From Alentia gelatinosa (Eukaryota; Annelida; Polychaeta; Phyllodocida; Polynoidae): 64,000 nt of DNA. Every line of letters begins with the position of its first letter. Position 1 is the first letter of the stretch. The stretch is from NCBI GenBank assembly GCA_950022655.1, contig OX465582.1:96920704-96984703 (forward strand), in the 5' to 3' direction. The translations under genes and the position numbers were made by a program. The notes under the pieces are model-generated. The model did not search any database and was not told where the DNA came from. It saw only the letters and a program-made list of their open reading frames with translations. Below, piece after piece: positions 57,216-64,000 of the stretch.

Positions 57216-57432
57216 TCATTATGGAGTTGTGTGGGAAGTACATGCCAAACAAAGAGAAGATAGCCATCTCGAAGTATGCTCTCTCCTACGATACGAACCC
57301 AAAAGACGTAACTCTTGCGTGTGACACATGCATCCAATCGTCAAGCAGCATGTGCCATGCACACTTCCCTAAAGATAAAGCAGGGCCAGAACATGAGGAG
57401 TGCGGCAACCTTATGACCGTGATACTTGGTAA
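57216..57432 (+). CDS. exon-like segment of unknown gene, cut by a MITE
   Basis: After ACGTTTTGCAG an open frame starts at ATG 57221: MELCGKYMPNKEKIAISKYA, LSYDTNPKDVTLACDTCIQS, SSSMCHAHFPKDKAGPEHEE CGNLMTVIL. It has CxxC and CxH pairs and coding-like codon use. A donor-like CTTG|GTAATG sits at 57428, directly against the end of a MITE (57433). The frame runs on into the MITE for 70 further codons, which are repeat-derived. The acceptor is only moderate. Family not recognised. It could be a live exon, an exon pseudogene, or chance. Confidence 0.35.
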
Positions 57433-57785
57433 TGTGGCGCATCCACCTGCCGACGAAAACCCCACTGATTATAAGCAACCTGTAGAAAAAGTCGGCGTTA
57501 TTTGTGCGCATGGTGGTCAGCAACAGTACTATTTTCCGATGGAAACTGAGGAAATCGCCGACCGATTTTTGACACTCAAGTTCATTCCGCCACCTATGAA
57601 TTCAATTGAGAGACATTTAGTCGGTGCTACAGTCGGTTGTACTAGATAACGTGATGTTGGAGAAAAAATATTATTGACCCTTTTTGTTTCCACTTGACGA
57701 TTAATGGACTGAATTTGCCACATATTCGATCGGTGGTGCTAAATACCGTAATCGGTGGTCATAATCGGTAGGTGGAAGCGCCACA
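57433..57785. mobile_element. MITE, ACCGATTAT family, copy 3
   Basis: TIRs TGTGGCGCATCCACCTGCCGA and TCGGTAGGTGGAAGCGCCACA. The interior GACCGATTTTTGACACTCAA matches the inverse of 25582-25610 in another copy. It overlaps the 3' half of the 57182-57649 open frame. Confidence 0.7.
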
Positions 57786-58089
57786 TCTGGGACCTGTTTC
57801 ACTAGTCTCGTGACATTAGGCCTAGACAGACATCAACAGCGGCACCAACAGTGCAAGCAACAGCGGAAAAAGACTAGCAAATATCAGAAGATCGAAGTGG
57901 CCAATCTTCTTCATATTTGGAACGATTATAGATTAGATGTATCCCCTACTCATTTAAAGTGTCATTGTTTAATTCCTACGAGAAGTGAGTGAAACTCTGT
58001 GTGTCATTGATTGCAATCTTGTGATCTGTCCGTATGGTGACACAGACGCCATCTAGACATGTCACGAAACTACTGAAACAGGTCCCAGA
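57786..58089. mobile_element. MITE with TCTGGGACCTGTTTCA ends
   Basis: TIRs of about 32 bp: TCTGGGACCTGTTTCACTAG and CTACTGAAACAGGTCCCAGA, continuing into CGTGACAT/ATGTCACG. It abuts the previous MITE without a spacer. No coding. Confidence 0.7.
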
Positions 58090-58170
58090 TGTTGAAGTGT
58101 GCAAGGCGGGCTTCTTCGATCACCCTCCATACGTCAAGGGACAAATTATTGATAAAAGTTCCCATCACTC

Positions 58171-58580
58171 TAAAGCCGGGAGTCCACCACCCACAACAAG
58201 GCTATGACAAGTGCCGATAAGAAAGTTCCAATTGGTGCTTGTCGCAGCCTTGTCATAAGAAGGGGGGCTTTATGACAGCATTGTTGGGAAGTGTACGCTC
58301 CACTAAAATTTCCTATCGTAGACCTCTGTGACATGCTCCCGACACGGGTGTCTATGACAAGGGTCCAGTCATGGAAAAATAGACCATGTTCTATATTGTC
58401 ATAGCCTTGTTGGAAGGCTCCTGACAAGCTTCCAATCATGGCCTTGTCGTGGCCTGTTCGTGGACTCCTGTTGGGAACTGGGGTCCACCAACCACAACAA
58501 GGCCTCCAATCGTAGGCCAATCGTGGACCTTCTCGGGAACCCATTGTCGTAGCCTTGTCGTGATTGGTGGACGCCCCCTT
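58171..58580. mobile_element. PIF/Harbinger-type MITE, CGACAAGGC family (old copy)
   Basis: Begins GCCGGGAGTCCACCACCCAC after TAA (58171-58173) and ends TTGGTGGACGCCCCCTT. The central palindrome has decayed to TAGACCATGTTCTATATT. The 140-codon minus frame is an artefact. Confidence 0.65.
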
Positions 58581-58997
58581 GATCCTATTCATGTATTATT
58601 CCAGTAAATGGGTATGGATACGATCCAACCACATTTCGGAATCTAATTTATCAGCGAAGCGTTGTGGCTTTTACCTGGAGGGTACTTCCTAAATACTTAC
58701 ATTCACCAGAAAAAAATGTACTCTCAAGACACACAATTAGAAATGGCGCCTAGGGATGATTTTACAGCCTCTTTTAGGCAAACCACGTTAAAGATTGTGT
58801 AGAGATAGTAATCAAATGGCTCATTTTAGGGTGACAAGTTTGCATGAAGGCTGGTGCCGATGTTTATCAAATCCACTTGTACAGCGACACACGCCACAAA
58901 GTCGAGGATCATGACAAAGCGATGATGGACTGCCGGGTATAGGTATACAGGTTCGACACCTAGCCCGGAAAAGGGTCGGGAGGCCAGCACTCATATA
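58581..58997. other. spacer with a hairpin
   Basis: CCGGGTATAGGT ... ACCTAGCCCGG near 58938-58974 forms an 11-bp hairpin whose loop contains GGTTCGAC. I considered and rejected a tRNA. Confidence 0.4.
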
Positions 58998-59331
58998 CAG
59001 TAAAACCCCACGTAAGCGACCATCCTACGTTCCAGGCCAAAGTGTTCGTTTACGCGGGGTGTCCGCTTATGCGGGGTTTTCAAGTTTCCTCCCGTCGAAT
59101 ATACAAGTGTTTTATTCTGGTATGTATCTTAATTGGATCCGAAGTTATTAAACTTTGAATTACAAAAGGGTGTCCACTAACGCAGGGTGCCGCTAACGCC
59201 GGATGTCCACTAACGCAGGGTGGCCACCTATGCGGGGTGGCCCCTAACGCCTGGTGTCTGCTAACGCCGGGTGTTTGCTAACACTGGGTGTCCGCTAACA
59301 CCGGGTGTCCGTTAGGCGGGGTTCTACTGTA
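58996..59331. mobile_element. pogo-like element (Tc1/mariner type)
   Basis: TA, then CAGTAAAACCCCACGTAAGC at the left, and GTCCGTTAGGCGGGGTTCTACTG then TA at the right: inverted ends with TA duplication, as in pogo elements. Positions 59160-59320 are an internal tandem of about 19 bp, GTGTCCRCTAACGCCGG. No transposase. Confidence 0.65.
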
Positions 59332-60001
59332 CCTGTCTGGGGAGTGCTTGTGGGGTGTCCGTTAGGCAGGGTTCTACTGTACCTGTCTGGGGAGTGCTTG
59401 TGGGGTGTCTGTTAGGCGGGGTTCTACTGTACCTGTCTGGGGTGTGCTTGTGGGGTGTCCATTAGGCGGGGTTCTAGTGTACCTGTCTGGGGTGTGCTTG
59501 TGGGGTGTCCCTTAGGCGGGGTTCTACTGTACCTGTCTGGGGTATGGTTGTGGGGTGTCCGTTAGGCGGGGTTCTACTGTACCTGTCTGGGGTGTGCTTG
59601 TGGGATGTCGGTTAGGCGGGGTTCTACTGTACCTATCTGGGGTGTGCTTGTGGGGTGTCCGTTAGGCGGGGTTCTACTGTACCTGTCTGGGGTATGGTTG
59701 TGGGGTGTCCGTTAGGCGGGGTTCTACTGTACCTGTCTGGGGTGTGCTTGTGGGGTGTCCGTTAGGCGGGGTTCTACTGTACCTGTCTGGGGTGTGCTTG
59801 TGGGGTGTCCGTTAGGCGGGGTTCTACTGTACCTGTCTGGGGTATGGTTGTGGGGTGTCCGTTAGGCGGGGTTCTACTGTACCTGTCTGGGGTGTGCTTG
59901 TGGGGTGTCCGTTAGGCGGGGTTCTACTGTACCTGTCTGGGGTGTGCTTGTGGGGTGTCCGTTAGGCGGGGTTCTACTGTACCTGTCTGGGGTGTGCTTG
60001 T
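59310..60001 (+). repeat. 50-bp minisatellite derived from a transposon end
   Basis: About 14 tandem copies of a 50-bp unit, GTTAGGCGGGGTTCTACTGT then ACCTGTCTGGGGTGTGCTTG then TGGGGTGTCC. The unit contains the right terminus of the adjacent pogo-like element. A variant TATGGTTG recurs at 59543, 59693 and 59843, exactly 150 bp apart, which shows a three-unit higher-order repeat. Confidence 0.95.
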
Positions 60002-60295
60002 GACGCGCTGTCAGTCTTCACACTCATCACCAGGTAGATTTACGAGCTGGCGTCCTCATAGGAGACCATTGAACAATGTAACTGGCGAGTTGTCAGTGTT
60101 TTACTGCCTTCTTTGTTAATTTGGGAAGATGTTCTGTGGCGATATGCTGAGGCCAGTGACGCCGTGTGTTTCTGGTGACGCGGCAGTCACGCTGTTGTGA
60201 CGAGGTACACACGTTCAGACCCTGTACCCCTTCACCTGCCCCACCCCTCCTTGCTGCTATGCTGGACCAAGAGATCGTTGCTCCACGTTTGCGAT

Positions 60296-60425
60296 TTATA
60301 GGCCCGTTTCCATTGACCGACAAACACTGTGTGGATTTTTTGTATTCTCCTAATAGCCTATTTCCATTGGCCATCACCGATATACAGTCAGGAACCACCG
60401 ACGGACCTAAGCACTGCTGACGCCA
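60296..60425. mobile_element. fragment of CATTGG-type MITE
   Basis: AGGCCCGTTTCCATTGACCG, then ATTCTCCTAATAGCCTATTT and CATTGGCCATCACCGATATA. It matches 36289-36400. The right end is missing. Confidence 0.6.
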
Positions 60426-60544
60426 AATTCATTCATCCATTCATATTGTTGCCCAAGTTAAAAAGTTTTTTTTTTATCCATTTCATTTGAATTTAGATTT
60501 TTATCCTTTTAGCGACCTTCCCTTATGACTAGGAGTTAATAGAG

Positions 60545-60833
60545 TAAGGCCCGGCGTCCACCTACTACGATATGGCTCCGATATGGTCTACGATGCACCT
60601 CCCGATACAAATTCAAAATCGCGTTGGAAGGTTACCTAATATCGGGGCAGTTGACCACGCTTCTGTGATTAGGCACAGAAAAAACTCCATTGAGATGCAT
60701 GGTGGATTGGCATGTCTAGACTTATGTCTACGATATTGCACGTTCCCGATATGTCTCCGATATTTGCCTTTTTGTATCGGTGCCATATCGGTAAGTCTAA
60801 ATTTCTATCTTAGTAGGTGGACGCCAGGCCTAA
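60545..60833. mobile_element. PIF/Harbinger-type MITE, CGATATGGC family, copy 6
   Basis: Element 60548-60830 is flanked by TAA on both sides. TIRs GGCCCGGCGTCCACCTACTA and TAGTAGGTGGACGCCAGGCC. Confidence 0.8.
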
Positions 60834-61055
60834 CGGACTGACTATTACAGAATTCTTATAAAACATTAATACTCAGTTGCTAGAGTTTCGGATGATTCAG
60901 GCATTATTTGACAAACACGTCGAGTGTATGTGTCCCTCTTATCAATAGGGCTTTTACGAAATTCGCAATATTAACAGAAACTGGAAGCTCATAGATCTAA
61001 TAGCCCAGCCTCATAGTTCAAACCATGAATAAACACACGACCTAGGTTTTAGCAT

Positions 61056-61226
61056 TGGGACAATCCATAAAGTATGTACGAAAAAGTTCCAGACACTTTG
61101 ACCCCCCACCCCCATTCCTAATTTTGTATGCAATAGAACAAAGGAGAACCATACGCTAAATTTCCGAAAATGTTGAGTCGCCAGCGCAAGCCCCCATCGG
61201 TACGCACGTACCTTATGGATGGCACC
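61056..61226. mobile_element. MITE with CATAAAGTACGTACG-type ends, copy 2
   Basis: ATCCATAAAGTATGTACGAA ... CCCCCCACCCCCATTCC ... GGTACGCACGTACCTTATGGAT. Diverged relative of 6880-7044. Confidence 0.6.
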
Positions 61227-61334
61227 TTCCTAAATATATATTCCACGTATTATTACTGAGGTTTCGGACGTCAGAGGAGGAAAGAGCAATTACGATACAC
61301 TTTCCCACAGAGTCTGAATCCTCAGTGAGGAATG

Positions 61335-61921
61335 CACTCTCCTAGCAGATATCCTGCGCTCTACTTCCTGCGGCCGCTTGTATCTCTGCCCCTACCTGCC
61401 TGTTTGGGACAGAATCTGTCCCATCTGCCAGTTTTTTCAAATATCATTAATTCTCAGCGATTCGGGTATTATTTTGTGTTCTACTTGGAAATAGAGATGA
61501 ACATGTTTATTTGGTAAATAATATACACTAATTTCTGTTACCATTTGTATAAAACCAGATAGAATCTCTGGAATTACTTTTTACAGTGGATAGCACCTCA
61601 TGTGTTATTGGGTTTTGTTTTGTAAACATGACACATGTGCTCACTTGAAGTGGCAGTCTAATCAACTGTGGATTCACGTAATAAAGTCGTTTAGAACTGA
61701 AAACAAAACAGCAGGATTGTCTATTAAGCTCATTTAACAATTCCCACATTTCACAACTCATAATATATGAGTTCTTTGAATTTCAAAACTTTTGACAGTT
61801 GCCTTGTTTTGAATCTGAAATTTTAGCTGGTTCCCCTGTCCTTATTTAGATAACAGGGAACCAGCGTTGGGTTGAGGCAGAGATTAGCAAGCGCTAGTGC
61901 CGCGAAAGATCTGACTAGGAG
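61335..61921 (+). mobile_element. TIR element with CACTCTCCTAGCAGAT ends, copy 2
   Basis: Begins CACTCTCCTAGCAGATATCC. Positions from about 61590 align with 10120-10440 (TCATGTGTTATTGGGTTTTG, GTGCCGCGAAAGATCTG). The right TIR has decayed to GACTAGGAG. Confidence 0.6.
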
Positions 61922-62248
61922 TCGTTACTCCGGGTTGAGGCTACAGTAATTACTTGCTGAGATCACTCCACATCGAATTAGGAATATGTGAAAGTAGAGT
62001 TAGTTTCACAGGAGCATGAATTATAAGTTACCGCTCGGTCATTTTAGCCGTATGACTAAGATTCACGCTTCCGAAGGTATACCTCAATTCTGGTTACAGC
62101 GCGGATAGCATTTTCAAGCTCTTTTTATACTGGATAGCAAACGATAATTCTCGGAGGCCTATCTCATTTCCATATTGTTTCCTATTTCTTCCAATGACAT
62201 TCCTTGCCACTCTCGACCCATCATACTGTTTGCTAAGGAGGTACAGCC
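61922..62248. other. no recognisable feature
   Basis: Unique spacer between repeats. Confidence 0.4.
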
Positions 62249-63385
62249 TATTATTATATACCTATGCACTAAGTGACACACCTTACTGTCTGCTGCTGGG
62301 GGGTTCATTCGTATCGCACGTATTGCGCGATAAGCCGTAGTATCGTACTTACATACAGATTGCGTGCTTTGACCTTAGTACGGCGTGCTTTGAACAAATA
62401 ACGGAATCTGATTGGCCGAGAGGCCGACAACATGAATCTGGGCAGAAGAATTGCAAATGGCGGATCCCTTCACTTCACGTGTTCTTATGCGTCCTACACG
62501 CGCAACGCAACAAGTTATCACCTGTATTGACCAAATATCGAGGTGGATAGCGTTTAGCATGCACGCAATACCGTGTAAATTGCTTAAATACGTGTATTTG
62601 TTCGATATCAACACCGACCCTCGCCGAGCGAGCGTCAACAAAGGCGGCCGTATTCGCGTGATGTCATTATCGGGGTTTCCCTACACTCTGGGAAATCCCG
62701 ATGTTAATGTCATCGGCGGCCGCACCGTCAAGACGGCAAGGCGAGTGATGTTATCGTTCAATATCGCATATGTACGCCATTCAAACGGTCTCAGGTTAAA
62801 GCTGCACGTTAGTTGCTTCGTTATTTGGTCAACAGACGTGATAAATCGTTCCGTTGCGCGTGTCAGACACATCGCAACACGCAAATTGAGGCACTACGAA
62901 CCAAGGCACCATGGTAACTGGAAAACGTTAACCTCACTCTCCAAACCCGATATTCCATTCCGTTTAATCATCATAAGAACAGTATTGATACGATTGGTGA
63001 TGTAAAAAGTGAATCCGGGTAACTTCACATTCTCCAATCGTAGTTCAGATTCTTTAACACTATCTATTTCAACCAAAGATCTGTTCGAAGATCAAATGTA
63101 ACTTGCGCAGGCGCAATCAACTTCCGGATGAGTATCGTGATGTACTTGCCGTGCTGGTGGACAGTGATAGTGTCAACAGAGTCGATATCGGAGGATTATA
63201 ACCAATCTAAGGTATATAATAATAAAAAAACATGTTGATGAGGCCAGTACGGCAAAACTTATTCTCGGAGTCGATGATAAATCGTTCTGAATGAGGTCGA
63301 AGACCGAGTTCAGAACGATTTATCGTCGACACCTCGAATAAGTTTTGCCGTACTGGCGTCATAACCATGTTTTTTAATAGTATGC
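62249..63385 (+). mobile_element. large bipartite foldback element, TATATACC subfamily, copy 2
   Basis: Module A (62249-63223) runs from TATTATTATATACCTATGCA to AGGTATATAATAAT. It shares with the 28068 copy, in order: GCGTGCTTTGA repeats, ATAACGGAATCTGATTGGCC, GCAAATGGCGG, CTTCACTTCACG, TTGCGCAGGCGCAA and AACTTCCGG. It also contains an inner inverted repeat (62500-62560 with 62820-62880) and a hairpin at 62658-62715. Hairpin B (63224-63385) has arms AGTACGGCAAAACTTATTCT / CGAATAAGTTTTGCCGTACT and apex GAGGTCGAAGACCGAG. The 184-codon frame 62451-63005 lies inside the inner inverted repeat. Confidence 0.75.
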
Positions 63386-64000
63386 ATTGGTACACGTAAT
63401 TCTTAAATGTTTTTAAGGACTTTCAACAAACGGTTGTTATCATACACATTTTTTACCTACACTTTGTATAATTTCATCTGTGTTATACTTCCTGCAACTC
63501 AATCTGCTAAATTGCTCATGTCCTGACTCTCATACCGGAGTCGATCCCGGAACAAGACTCCGGTCATCTTCTCAAACCAGAAGACGGATACATCTTTTTT
63601 CACCCCCCCCCCTTCCATAGGGCACATACCTATTGTGTTATGGAGGCGACCATCTTACCCCGAGGTTAGACAAATACCAGGCGGCGGGTCCAGTTATCAA
63701 TGGATATTATAACAGAAAAAGGGGTTGCCATATAGTGGTTTTAGCCTCTTCTCACGATTATCTGCAAATAATAAGAACTGATAACAATGGTTGTCCCTCG
63801 CCTGCAGTAGTGCTATCTATCAAAACAGATTAGTAACTGTGTGAACTACATTCAATATTTAGAATAAATAAACTAATTGCTTTATTGTAAATTCGTCGAA
63901 TGTCACTCTTGACAGATGACCACTTGGAAGAGCGATTGCAATAATCAATGGCGAATTAAAACTAAAACTAAAAAAACCCGGCGTATGATGTCGGAACTAG
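63386..64000. other. no recognisable feature
   Basis: A short poly(C) run near 63603. The small frame at 63633-63833 is unrecognised. Confidence 0.45.

Noticed and set aside
58938..58974. Hairpin with GGTTCGAC loop resembling a T-arm
   Set aside because: No acceptor stem or box A upstream. It is a plain inverted repeat.
59310..60001. Regular 50-bp repeats reminiscent of a CRISPR array
   Set aside because: The units are contiguous with no variable spacers, contain a transposon end, and lie in a eukaryotic window.
62451..63005. 184-codon plus-strand frame
   Set aside because: It lies inside the inner inverted repeat of a foldback element, and the 28068 copy has no equivalent frame. No domain recognised.

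Overview
The window looks like gene-poor genomic DNA of a multicellular eukaryote, most likely a marine invertebrate. I could not place it in a phylum. Evidence for a eukaryote: no prokaryote-style gene packing, consensus-like splice sites, CpG-containing promoter-like islands with animal-type motifs (NRF1, E2F, CRE, CCAAT and YY1 types), GA and TA microsatellites, non-LTR retrotransposon 3' ends, and very many short terminal-inverted-repeat (TIR) elements. Nearly all long open frames are chance frames or lie inside repeats. No gene can be named with confidence.

Layout. Positions 1-18600 hold scattered bipartite foldback elements (253, 2659, 4430, 4683, 8102, 11396, 14377, 17100), a GA microsatellite (3390-3842), nested TTAA-flanked MITEs (8896-9636), a degraded LINE 3' end (12901-13134) and a hammerhead-like motif of Penelope type (13301-13368). 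The best single exon is on the minus strand at 18622-18791. Positions 19000-25800 are dense in PIF/Harbinger-type MITEs with 3-bp TWA target duplications and visible nesting. Positions 26500-30400 hold a second LINE 3' end with a poly(A) tract, a tandem duplication whose first copy carries an 860-bp foldback element and whose second copy is an empty site, and a (TA)n tract. Positions 32400-37900 hold more MITEs, including one about 700 bp long with roughly 200-bp inverted ends. Positions 39500-45500 contain a 350-bp duplication and a promoter-like CpG island at 41800-42130. Positions 46800-58600 have more foldback and Harbinger-type elements, a promoter plus first-exon candidate at 53100-53554, and an exon-like segment cut off by a MITE at 57216-57433. 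Positions 58998-60001 show a pogo-like element whose end has been amplified into a 50-bp minisatellite with 150-bp higher-order periodicity. The window ends with a second large foldback element (62249-63385).

The most unusual content is a superfamily of about 19 bipartite elements, roughly a tenth of the window. Each has a TIR-bounded module (A) joined to a long perfect or near-perfect hairpin (B). The hairpin arms differ completely between subfamilies, yet the apex keeps a small CGGCTTCGCC-like sequence. A paralogous empty site near 29150 indicates that A and B move together as one unit. All calls are by eye; no database search was possible.
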